Shown here: piece after piece, positions 1 to 5,725 of the stretch
Layout: the number at the start of each line of letters is the position of its first letter
Position numbering within the stretch: position 1 is the stretch's first letter
The notes under the pieces: generated by a model
What the model saw: only the letters and a program-made list of their open reading frames with translations
What the model was told of the DNA's origin: nothing
The model's database searches: none
Source: Bacteroidales bacterium
Lineage (GTDB): Bacteria > Bacteroidota > Bacteroidia > Bacteroidales > UBA7960
NCBI GenBank assembly: GCA_007122745.1
Contig: SKTA01000104.1
Coordinates: 1-10,210, forward strand
DNA length: 10,210 nucleotides
Direction: 5' to 3'
Program-made: the position numbers and the translations under genes

Positions 1-81
1 ATAATTTTTTTTATGATTTGATTCAATGGATTACCAATATCTATTAAGGCGTTGAGCGTTATTTTTATCCACAAATTTACA

Positions 82-156
82 CATTTGCTAATTTGCTAAT
101 TGGTTCATTTGCTAATTGGTTCATTTGCTAATTGATACATCTGCTAATTTGCAAAT
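82..156. repeat. 8/16-bp phased tandem repeat, core TTTGCTAATT
   Basis: The core TTTGCTAATT occurs exactly at 84-93, 92-101, 108-117 and 124-133. A one-mismatch copy (TCTGCTAATT) lies at 140-149 and a decayed copy (TTTGCAAAT) at 148-156. Every start falls on a multiple of 8 bp from the first, so the array mixes 8-bp and 16-bp steps; the 16-bp unit adds a spacer such as GGTTCA. The array is AT-rich, non-coding and lies about 25 bp beyond the stop codon of the sigma-factor gene. The rest of 1-181 shows no gene that I can support. Similar TTTGCTAATT-type arrays occur between genes in Bacteroidota genomes (from memory); their function is not known to me. Confidence 0.85.
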
Positions 157-181
157 CTTCACTTTCTTCCAGCTTCGAGCG

Positions 182-790
182 CTATATCCTTTCCATCAGA
201 TTCTTCAAAGACCTGTAGAGAAACTCCCGGGCGCGAAAAAGCTGTGCTTTTACAGTACCGAGGGGAAGATCCAGTTCTTCAGCAATCTCATCATACGAAC
301 GTTCATCAAAGTAGCGCATAAGGATCAGTCTCCTGTAACGGGGTTTGAGGGTTTCCACAACCTGTCTGACCACTTCCGCCTTCTGACTTTTAATGAACTT
401 TTCCTCAGGGTTGATCAGGTCGATTACAAAATTGAATTTGTCATCCTGATCATCAATATCCTCGTTTGCTTCCTGGTTCAAAACATTCTTTTTCTTCTTA
501 CGCATGAAATCGATGCAGTTGTTTGATGCAATTCTGAACAACCACGTGCTGAATGCATAGGATCCATTGTATTGACAGATGTTTGTAAAAGCCTTTCCGA
601 ACGTTTCAATGGTAAGGTCTTCAGCATCTTCGTGGTTGCCGGTCATTCGAAGCAGCATGTAAAAGATGGTATCTTTGTAAATCTGCATCAATTCGGCGTA
701 AGCCTGCTGGTTGCCCTGATCGACAGCCTGCCTGATCAACTCCAGATCTCGTTGTGCTTTTTTACTATGTTGCGGCTTTCCAGTCATCAT
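182..790 (-). CDS. RNA polymerase sigma-70 factor, ECF type
   Basis: This 202-residue protein has the two-domain build of an extracytoplasmic-function sigma factor, which directs RNA polymerase to a specific promoter set. Region sigma-2 covers about residues 29-100, with the polymerase-binding stretch DAEDLTIETFGKAF (55-68) and the DNA-melting part around STWLFRIASNNCIDFMRKK. A very acidic linker (about 107-130) follows. Region sigma-4 covers about 142-197, with the helix-turn-helix SYDEIAEELDLPLGTVKAQL. The length is normal for the class. The ORF opens with two consecutive ATGs (790 and 787). It is divergent from tgt with 133 bp between the start codons. No anti-sigma gene follows: the 181 bp downstream hold only repeats. 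Upstream, TAATTTCG (835-828) is one base off the Bacteroidota -7 element, which is weak evidence for a promoter. The family call is safe; the ECF group and regulon are unknown. Confidence 0.95.
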   Translation of the reverse strand: MMTGKPQHSKKAQRDLELIRQAVDQGNQQAYAELMQIYKDTIFYMLLRMTGNHEDAEDLTIETFGKAFTNICQYNGSYAFSTWLFRIASNNCIDFMRKKKKNVLNQEANEDIDDQDDKFNFVIDLINPEEKFIKSQKAEVVRQVVETLKPRYRRLILMRYFDERSYDEIAEELDLPLGTVKAQLFRAREFLYRSLKNLMERI

Positions 791-900
791 CAGGCAGTCA
801 ATACAAGGCTTGCAAACAATGCTGCAACGAAATTAATCAAAATTTGTTATCTGACACGCATGCCTGCAGGGGTCGAATAATAAAAACAATCGAATAGTTT

Positions 901-908
901 TATCTTTG
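901..908 (+). promoter_or_regulatory. Bacteroidota -7 promoter element for tgt
   Basis: TATCTTTG matches the TAnnTTTG consensus exactly. It ends 15 bases before the ATG at 924, implying a very short leader. I see no clear TTTG at -33. A possible upstream TTG start at 906 lies inside this element, so it would not be transcribed; this settles the start at 924. Confidence 0.6.
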
Positions 909-923
909 ACAAAAATTTTTTTT

Positions 924-2054
924 ATGGAATTCAGGATATCATCTGCAGATCAAGACAGCAAGGCACGTGCCGGCATCATAAACACCGACCACGGGGTCAT
1001 TGAGACCCCGATTTTCATGCCTGTTGGAACGGCAGCCACCGTAAAGGCCATTCACAAAAAGGATTTGACAGAACAGGTAAAACCTGACATCATCCTTGGC
1101 AATACATATCACCTGTATTTGCGACCTGGACTGGAGATTATTTCCGGAGCGGGCGGCATCCACAAATTCATGTCGTGGGACAAGCCTGTATTAACCGACA
1201 GCGGTGGTTATCAGGTTTATTCCCTTGCAGAGCGACGCAAACTCACCCCCGAGGGGGTAACATTTCAATCACACATCGACGGTTCGCGCCACTTTTTCTC
1301 ACCCGAAGGGGTGATCGACATACAACGAACGATCGGTGCTGACATCATCATGGCATTTGATGAATGCACCCCTTTTCCCTGTGATTACGACTACGCTGCA
1401 AAATCGATAAAATTAACCCACCGCTGGTTGCAAAGGTGCTGTGACCATTTTGATGCCACCCAGGGACACTATGGATACAGCCAAACACTGTTCCCGATTG
1501 TGCAGGGCAGCACCTTCCGTGACTTGCGCCAGGATTCGGCACGATTCATCAGCGACTGCGGCCGGGAAGGGAATGCCATTGGCGGCCTCTCTGTCGGAGA
1601 ACCCAAAGAGGTGATGTACGAAATGACAGAGCTTGTGTGCGACATCCTTCCGGAAAACAAACCCAGATACCTGATGGGGGTGGGCACTCCCGAAAACATC
1701 CTGGAGTGCATCGGATTGGGGGTTGACATGTTCGATTGTGTGATGCCCACCAGAAATGCCAGAAACGGCATGCTGTTTACCCGGGAAGGGATCATCAACA
1801 TCAGAAACAAAAAATGGGAACAGAATTACAATGAGATCGATCCCAACGGTGATGCTTTTGTTGACAAAGAGTATAGCCGGGCGTACCTGCGCCACCTTTT
1901 CGTGGCCGGGGAAATGCTCGGACCGATGATCGCAACCATTCACAACCTGAGTTTTTACAGATGGCTCGTGAAGGAGGCAAGGCAGCAGATCCTGGAAAAC
2001 AATTTCGCGAACTGGAAAAGGGAGATGACCGCCAGGGTAACTCAGCGATTGTAA
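924..2054 (+). CDS. tgt: Queuine/preQ1 tRNA-ribosyltransferase (TGT)
   Basis: TGT swaps guanine at position 34 of tRNAs for Asp, Asn, His and Tyr for the queuosine precursor preQ1 (or queuine) in the cytoplasm. The 376 residues show the TIM-barrel family motifs: substrate-pocket DSGGYQ (92-97, Asp92 being the general acid/base of the family), FDECTP (145-150), VQGS (193-196) and FDCVMPTRNARNG (270-282) with the nucleophile Asp271. The C-terminal zinc site is degenerate: the segment before YSRAYLRHL reads DPNGDAFVD (306-314), where the classical enzyme has the CxCxxC cysteines. Only the later His340 ligand (TIHNL) remains. Length and every other motif are normal, so the protein is probably active. 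I took ATG 924 over TTG 906 because 906 is inside the promoter. The permease gene follows 69 bp later, probably co-transcribed. Confidence 0.97.
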   Translation: MEFRISSADQDSKARAGIINTDHGVIETPIFMPVGTAATVKAIHKKDLTEQVKPDIILGNTYHLYLRPGLEIISGAGGIHKFMSWDKPVLTDSGGYQVYSLAERRKLTPEGVTFQSHIDGSRHFFSPEGVIDIQRTIGADIIMAFDECTPFPCDYDYAAKSIKLTHRWLQRCCDHFDATQGHYGYSQTLFPIVQGSTFRDLRQDSARFISDCGREGNAIGGLSVGEPKEVMYEMTELVCDILPENKPRYLMGVGTPENILECIGLGVDMFDCVMPTRNARNGMLFTREGIINIRNKKWEQNYNEIDPNGDAFVDKEYSRAYLRHLFVAGEMLGPMIATIHNLSFYRWLVKEARQQILENNFANWKREMTARVTQRL

Positions 2055-2123
2055 AATAAGCGTATCTTTATCCCGTTCATTACGATATGACCAGAGGATT
2101 ACAAGAAAAAGCACCAGGGCACC

Positions 2124-3203
2124 ATGTTAAAAAAGCTTGATTTCTATATCATCAGGAAGTTTTTAGGAACCTTCGTTTTTGCCATCACCCTGATCATTTT
2201 CATTGTCGTTATTTTTGACCTGTCAGAAAAGATTGACAACTTCATTGACAACCAGGCTTCACTGCGCGACATCCTCCTTGTTTATTACGTCAACTTCATC
2301 CCGTACTTCATCAACCTGTTCCTTCCCCTGTTCACATTCATCACAGTGGTGTTTTTTACCTCCAGAATGGCTTTAAATACCGAGATCATTGCCATTCTCA
2401 GCTCCGGAATCAGCTTTTGGCGCTTGCTGGTACCTTATCTCATTTCTGCAGTATTGCTTTCAATGGTATCCATATACCTTTCAAATGTCGTAATCCCACC
2501 TGCAAATGAAAAACGCCTGGAGTTTGAGTACGAATTTGTAAGAAGACCGGAAACAATCGGGGGCAGGAACATACACATGCAGATCCGTCCGGGCATATTC
2601 ATTTACCTGGATTCCTACAGTGAAAGGACCTTAACAGGCTATCGCTTCACGTTGGAAGAGATCAGCAACGGTCAGCTCACCTATAAGCTTTTTGCCGACA
2701 GGATTGTCTACGATGGCAAAGCGGAACACTGGACTGTCGTCAACTACAACGAGCGCTACATCAATGAACTGGAAGAAAAACTGAGTTTCGGAAGGGAGTT
2801 GGATACAATCCTGCCCTTCACCCCGCACGATTTCACACAAACCCTGAAAGACATGGAAACATTGAACTACAGGGAGCTTAATGAGTTCATCACCAATGAA
2901 AGGCTGAGGGGATCAGAAATTGTCAGTTTTTATGAAGTGGAAAAACACAGAAGGCTTGCATTCCCGTTCTCCACATTGGTACTGACCGTTATCGGGGTAG
3001 CCCTGTCAAGTCAGAAAGTCAGGGGAGGAATTGGTTTGCATCTCGGGGCGGGGATCACCCTAAGTTTTGCGTTTATTTTGTTCATGCAGGTAACAACAAC
3101 TTTTGCCACAAATGGCAACCTTCACCCAATGCTTGCGGTTTGGATACCCAACATCCTTTTTGGCTTGTTGGGCGCCTACTTACTTAAGATTGCACCGAAA
3201 TAG
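2124..3203 (+). CDS. LptF/LptG-family permease (YjgP/YjgQ)
   Basis: This is an inner-membrane subunit of the Lpt exporter, which with the LptB ATPase extracts lipopolysaccharide from the inner membrane and passes it to the periplasmic bridge. The 359 residues fit the family layout. Three N-terminal membrane helices (about 13-31, 58-79, 101-121) are followed by a periplasmic beta-rich domain (about 122-270) and three C-terminal helices (about 279-295, 305-326, 334-355). The cytoplasmic coupling segment NTEIIAILSSGISFWRLL (85-102) and the motif HRRLAFPFSTLVLTVIGVALSS (275-296) are typical. Whether it is LptF or LptG cannot be told from this sequence, so no symbol is given. The start has no Shine-Dalgarno. 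TATCTTTA (2063-2070) is one base off a -7 element, so a private promoter is possible besides read-through from tgt. The stop codon is 2 bp from that of the convergent neighbour, with no terminator between. Confidence 0.93.
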   Translation: MLKKLDFYIIRKFLGTFVFAITLIIFIVVIFDLSEKIDNFIDNQASLRDILLVYYVNFIPYFINLFLPLFTFITVVFFTSRMALNTEIIAILSSGISFWRLLVPYLISAVLLSMVSIYLSNVVIPPANEKRLEFEYEFVRRPETIGGRNIHMQIRPGIFIYLDSYSERTLTGYRFTLEEISNGQLTYKLFADRIVYDGKAEHWTVVNYNERYINELEEKLSFGRELDTILPFTPHDFTQTLKDMETLNYRELNEFITNERLRGSEIVSFYEVEKHRRLAFPFSTLVLTVIGVALSSQKVRGGIGLHLGAGITLSFAFILFMQVTTTFATNGNLHPMLAVWIPNILFGLLGAYLLKIAPK

Positions 3204-3205
3204 AA

Positions 3206-3463
3206 TCATTCTTCTTTTGCCTTTTTGACAAAGAAGTCGGGAAGCAAATAACCAAGCAATCCGCCCCAGGCCATGCTCATGTAGGGATTGGAGGTGATGG
3301 CACAACTGCCTGTATTGCATCCGATCAATGCATAATACCCGTAACCGCCAACAACCCCCAGGATCACAAATGCGGAAAGAACGGTAAAATAGTGACGGGG
3401 CGCCAGACGACGAGGGGAAAATCGTGATTTTCCCCTGTCGCTGCGTTGTTCATTGTTTGCCAT
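3206..3463 (-). CDS. DUF6132-like small membrane protein
   Basis: An 85-residue protein with a basic N-terminus (about 1-24) and two hydrophobic stretches (about 26-45 and 62-76), hence probably in the inner membrane. Between them lies GCNTGSCAITSNPYMS (48-63) with Cys49 and Cys54. This GCxxGSCxITSNP pattern is what I recall from the Bacteroidota family DUF6132; no function is established. It is the last gene of a minus-strand run behind two thioredoxins (35-bp gap), which suggests that the two cysteines could be thiol-redox clients, but this is inference. The frame is also open from an ATG at 3475 (four more residues). I prefer 3463 because a -7 promoter element at 3485-3478 would place transcription initiation downstream of 3475. 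The 14-nt spacing from element to ATG then resembles that of tgt. Confidence 0.8.
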   Translation of the reverse strand: MANNEQRSDRGKSRFSPRRLAPRHYFTVLSAFVILGVVGGYGYYALIGCNTGSCAITSNPYMSMAWGGLLGYLLPDFFVKKAKEE

Positions 3464-3477
3464 TGGTTCACTCATTG

Positions 3478-3485
3478 CAAATATA
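3478..3485 (-). promoter_or_regulatory. -7 promoter element for the DUF6132-like gene
   Basis: Read on the minus strand, 3485-3478 is TATATTTG, an exact TAnnTTTG match. It lies in the 47-bp space between the thioredoxin stop and ATG 3463, so the last gene may be transcribed both from here and by read-through from the thioredoxins. A chance match in AT-rich DNA is possible. Confidence 0.4.
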
Positions 3486-3510
3486 ATCTTTGATAATTAG
3501 TTGGTTTACA

Positions 3511-3867
3511 TTAAGCCTTTACATCCAGCACATCTTCAATGGCTTTCACGAAGGCCTCCTTCGGAAGCGCACCGGTTGCCATCTGGGGCTGTGCATCCTT
3601 CGGTACAAACAGAATGCTCGGAATGCTACGGATGCCAAACATCGCCGCAAGCTCTTGTTCTTTCTCCGTATCTATCTTGTATATATCAACCTTGTCTTTG
3701 TATTCTTCCGAAAGCTCTTCCATCACCGGAGTCAGTGCCCGGCAAGGCGCACACCAATCTGCATAGAAATCGATGATGCAGGGCTTGTCCCCTTCAAACT
3801 TCCACTCTTTGTTCGCCTCAAAATCAAAAACTTTCTCTTTGAATACCTCTTTTGTTAAATTTTCCAT
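3511..3867 (-). CDS. trxA: Thioredoxin, cytoplasmic type
   Basis: A 118-residue single-domain thioredoxin that reduces disulfides in target proteins using electrons from thioredoxin reductase. The active site is WCAPC (38-42, redox cysteines 39 and 42), preceded by the conserved DFYADW. The cis-proline loop is RSIPS (Pro83), and the end of the fold carries the usual glycine in ATGALPKEAF. There is no signal peptide or membrane segment. CAPC replaces the standard CGPC, a substitution often seen in thioredoxins of this phylum (from memory). It starts at ATG 3867, 35 bp after the upstream membrane-anchored thioredoxin gene, and is followed 47 bp later by the DUF6132-like gene. I see no promoter of its own, which supports an operon with its upstream neighbour. 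The family is certain; the symbol is by general resemblance. Confidence 0.93.
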   Translation of the reverse strand: MENLTKEVFKEKVFDFEANKEWKFEGDKPCIIDFYADWCAPCRALTPVMEELSEEYKDKVDIYKIDTEKEQELAAMFGIRSIPSILFVPKDAQPQMATGALPKEAFVKAIEDVLDVKA

Positions 3868-3902
3868 GATAAAAATATGTTGTATTTGAATGAATAATTG
3901 AA

Positions 3903-4361
3903 TTACAAATGTTTATGGATGGCGGCCTTGAGGGTCTCCTTCTGCTGAACACCGGTATAACGCTCAACAATTTCACCATCCTTAAAAATTATTAGGGTTG
4001 GAATGCTCCTCACGCGAAAGCGGCTTGCAATACTTCCGTGATCATCCACGTCAAGCTTGGTAATGGTAGCCAAATCGCTAACCGCAATTGCCAATTCCTC
4101 AAGTATCGGATTCTGGATCCGGCAAGGGGGACACCAGGTTGCCCAAAAGTCAACCAGCACAATACCCTCACTGATCGCTTCATCAAAACCATCAGCATCA
4201 AGATCGATAATCAGTCCGGACGAAACATATTCACCTGAAGTGTCAACAGCCGTCTCAGAAGCTTCACTGATCAGGTAATACCCCAGAAAAGACAGGCCCA
4301 GCACGCCCGCCAGGACGAAAAATGAATATGCATTGTTTTTGTTTTGTGAAGACTTTTTCAT
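3903..4361 (-). CDS. Membrane-anchored thioredoxin-fold protein (CPPC)
   Basis: A 152-residue protein with a basic, polar N-terminus (1-11), one hydrophobic helix (about 12-31) and then a complete thioredoxin domain (about 48-152). The helix has no signal-peptidase or lipobox cysteine site that I can see, so it is probably an uncleaved anchor placing the domain in the periplasm. Active site WCPPC is at 76-80 (Cys77 and Cys80), the cis-proline at Pro121 (RSIPT), and the conserved GVQQKETL loop follows. CPPC differs from thioredoxin CGPC and from the CxxC of DsbA; proline there can shift the redox potential, so reductase versus oxidase activity cannot be read off. It is first gene of a probable operon with the soluble thioredoxin (35-bp gap), transcribed from the promoter near 4416-4423. 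It is not TlpA/ResA-like in length (no AhpC/TSA insertion seen). Confidence 0.9.
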   Translation of the reverse strand: MKKSSQNKNNAYSFFVLAGVLGLSFLGYYLISEASETAVDTSGEYVSSGLIIDLDADGFDEAISEGIVLVDFWATWCPPCRIQNPILEELAIAVSDLATITKLDVDDHGSIASRFRVRSIPTLIIFKDGEIVERYTGVQQKETLKAAIHKHL

Positions 4362-4380
4362 AATGTGCTGTTTTTAATTA

Positions 4381-4390
4381 TGTTATAACA
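4381..4390. promoter_or_regulatory. Perfect palindrome, possible operator in thioredoxin leader
   Basis: TGTTATAACA is a perfect 10-bp palindrome located between the -7 element (4416-4423) and the start codon (4361) of the membrane-anchored thioredoxin gene. It is flanked by TTAAT (4374-4378) and ATTAA (4391-4395), which extend the dyad with a 2-bp offset. The position suits a repressor site in the 5' leader, but the region is very AT-rich and chance is a real alternative. Confidence 0.25.
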
Positions 4391-4415
4391 ATTAATAATA
4401 TAAATTTGTCACATA

Positions 4416-4423
4416 CAAATATA
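4416..4423 (-). promoter_or_regulatory. -7 promoter element for the thioredoxin operon
   Basis: On the minus strand 4423-4416 reads TATATTTG, an exact TAnnTTTG match, 54 bases upstream of ATG 4361. I find no convincing TTTG at the -33 spacing. It is the best candidate start for the thioredoxin/thioredoxin/DUF6132 run. Confidence 0.5.
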
Positions 4424-4471
4424 ACACACAAAATTATGTATATGTTTTGTTATGAACAAAAACATGGTGTT

Positions 4472-4492
4472 AAAAAAGCCTAAAGGGGCTTT
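4472..4492 (-). terminator. Rho-independent terminator of the DHOD-like gene
   Basis: Read on minus, AAAGCC (4492-4487) pairs with GGCTTT (4480-4475) across a 6-base loop (4486-4481). The run of T residues continues through 4472. It starts 28 bp after the stop codon of the gene ending at 4520 and separates that gene from the thioredoxin promoter. The 6-bp stem is short but the T-tract is good. Confidence 0.7.
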
Positions 4493-4519
4493 GGATAAGC
4501 GGGCAGGGTTTTGATAAGT

Positions 4520-5506
4520 CTATTCGATGCCGGCAAAGTGCTTCATAAACTGAACGCGGAGGAAGGCCGCAGGATTTTCGGTCATTTTCTGGCTCATTTT
4601 CCCCCGGAAGTCGCTGATTTTTTTGTATTGATGCTTTGTCATCCACGCTTTTATCTCCTCATGGATGAGGTCAAGCTGGTCAAAGCCATTTTTGTAAAGG
4701 GTGGAACAAACCTGCACGGCATGGGCGCCGGCCAGCAATTGTTTCACGACCCCTTTCCCGTCATGCACCCCGGTTGACGCACAAAGATCTGTCTGAACTT
4801 TTCCTGCCATGATGGCGATCCACCTCAAAGAGGAGGTGATCTCCGACGGATCGCTGTAAAGATTGGCGGCTTTGATACGGAAATTGTCAATGTCAATATC
4901 AGGGTTAAAAAAACGGTTAAACAGGACAATCCCTTTCACACCGCTCCACGACAGTTTTTTTATCATCTCCGCAAGTCCGGAAAAATGGGAACCTATCTTG
5001 AGAGACACAGGGATAGTGATCTGCTTTTTTACATTTTCGACCACATCGAAATAAAGCTTTTCGTAGGCAACACCCTCTTTGTTCTCATTGGAAGGAAGGG
5101 CAAATACATTCAACTCCAGGGCGTCTGCACCCGCTTCCTGTATGTTTTTTGCAAACACAGGCCATTCTTCTGCACTGGTACAGTTGATGCTTGCAATGAC
5201 GGGCATCGATATACTTTTTTTTGCCTCCTGGATAATGTTCAGATAGTCATCAAGGGTTTGCTCACGTGCATAATTCCTGATGTAATCTTCCGCTTCGGTA
5301 TATGCACTTTGTGCATCATCATAAGAAAAAAGTTTCCGGATCTCGAACTTGATCTGCTCTTCAAATAAGGATTTAAGCACCACGGCACCGGCTCCCTTTT
5401 CATCCGACAGTTGCAGGTTTTTAATATCTTTGGTAAGGCCGGAGCTTCCGACGATCACCGGGCTGCGAAGTTCCATGCCCATGTAATTAGTAGTCAGGTC
5501 TATCAT
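4520..5506 (-). CDS. Dihydroorotate dehydrogenase-like flavoprotein
   Basis: A 328-residue FMN-type TIM-barrel protein of the group usually annotated as dihydroorotate dehydrogenase-like (PRK07565 type). Supporting stretches are the N-terminal TTNYMGMELRSPVIVGSSGL, Lys45 in VVLKSLF, SINCTSAEEW (107-116), LKIGSHFSGL (169-178), LFNRFFNPDIDID (195-207), and the FMN-phosphate segments ASTGVHDGKGV (243-253) and CSTLYKNG (267-274). In class 1 DHODs the catalytic base sits in an N-x-S-C-P-N-type loop. Here the matching loop is ELNVFALPSN (131-140) with no cysteine, so true dihydroorotate oxidation is doubtful and another substrate is possible. The frame is open to ATG 5596, but the extra 30 residues do not resemble the family and would run through the -7 element at 5556-5549, so ATG 5506 is chosen. 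Single-gene unit with its own promoter and terminator. Confidence 0.9.
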   Translation of the reverse strand: MIDLTTNYMGMELRSPVIVGSSGLTKDIKNLQLSDEKGAGAVVLKSLFEEQIKFEIRKLFSYDDAQSAYTEAEDYIRNYAREQTLDDYLNIIQEAKKSISMPVIASINCTSAEEWPVFAKNIQEAGADALELNVFALPSNENKEGVAYEKLYFDVVENVKKQITIPVSLKIGSHFSGLAEMIKKLSWSGVKGIVLFNRFFNPDIDIDNFRIKAANLYSDPSEITSSLRWIAIMAGKVQTDLCASTGVHDGKGVVKQLLAGAHAVQVCSTLYKNGFDQLDLIHEEIKAWMTKHQYKKISDFRGKMSQKMTENPAAFLRVQFMKHFAGIE

Positions 5507-5548
5507 GCTGTGTTTTTTTCTTCCGGGTTGATCAATACTTTTTCGGAA

Positions 5549-5580
5549 CAAACCTACGTGAATTTTCCCAAATTCACAAT
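5549..5580 (-). promoter_or_regulatory. Promoter for the DHOD-like gene
   Basis: On the minus strand 5556-5549 is TAGGTTTG, an exact TAnnTTTG match. ATTG at 5580-5577 lies 20 bp upstream, close to the TTTG -33 box. The -7 element is 42 bases from ATG 5506. Confidence 0.55.
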
Positions 5581-5690
5581 AAAAATCAATATCCAACCTC
5601 CATTTTTATGCCCGAAACGACTCGAATACCATTTAAATAAGCCAACTTACCGACAACAAAATAATATGTTTCAAGCTATTTCTAATGCAT

Positions 5691-5698
5691 TATCTTTG
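5691..5698 (+). promoter_or_regulatory. -7 promoter element for the nucleoside kinase gene
   Basis: TATCTTTG is an exact TAnnTTTG match, 27 bases before ATG 5726. No clear -33 box is seen. The 219-bp divergent space 5507-5725 thus carries one promoter for each flanking gene and nothing else that I can identify. Confidence 0.55.
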
Positions 5699-5725
5699 TG
5701 ATCCTTTTGATGATTGGTTGATTGG

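Noticed and set aside
82..156. CRISPR array interpretation of the repeat
   Set aside because: The units are 8-16 bp with no unique 25-40 bp spacers and no cas genes nearby.
116..526. Plus-strand open frame beginning in the tandem repeat and running across the sigma-factor gene
   Set aside because: Antisense to the sigma factor and starting inside repeats, with no family resemblance.
855..872. GCATGC and CCTGCAGG palindromes upstream of tgt as operator sites
   Set aside because: Short separate restriction-site-like palindromes without symmetric extension; likely chance.
906..923. TTG at 906 as the tgt start
   Set aside because: It lies within the TATCTTTG -7 element, and the six extra residues do not resemble the family N-terminus; ATG 924 fits both.
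1413..2114. Long minus-strand open frame opposite tgt
   Set aside because: It lies fully antisense to a confident gene, and its product is Cys/His/Gly-rich with no recognisable domain; a shadow of tgt codon use.
2087..2140. A 17-codon ORF overlapping the start of the permease gene, as a leader peptide
   Set aside because: It overlaps the permease start out of frame, but nothing beyond an ATG and a stop supports it: no ribosome-binding signal, no codon pattern and no attenuator hairpin.
5507..5596. N-terminal extension of the DHOD-like protein from ATG 5596
   Set aside because: The extension would run through the -7 promoter element (5549-5556) and does not look like the family, which begins near MIDLTTNYMG.
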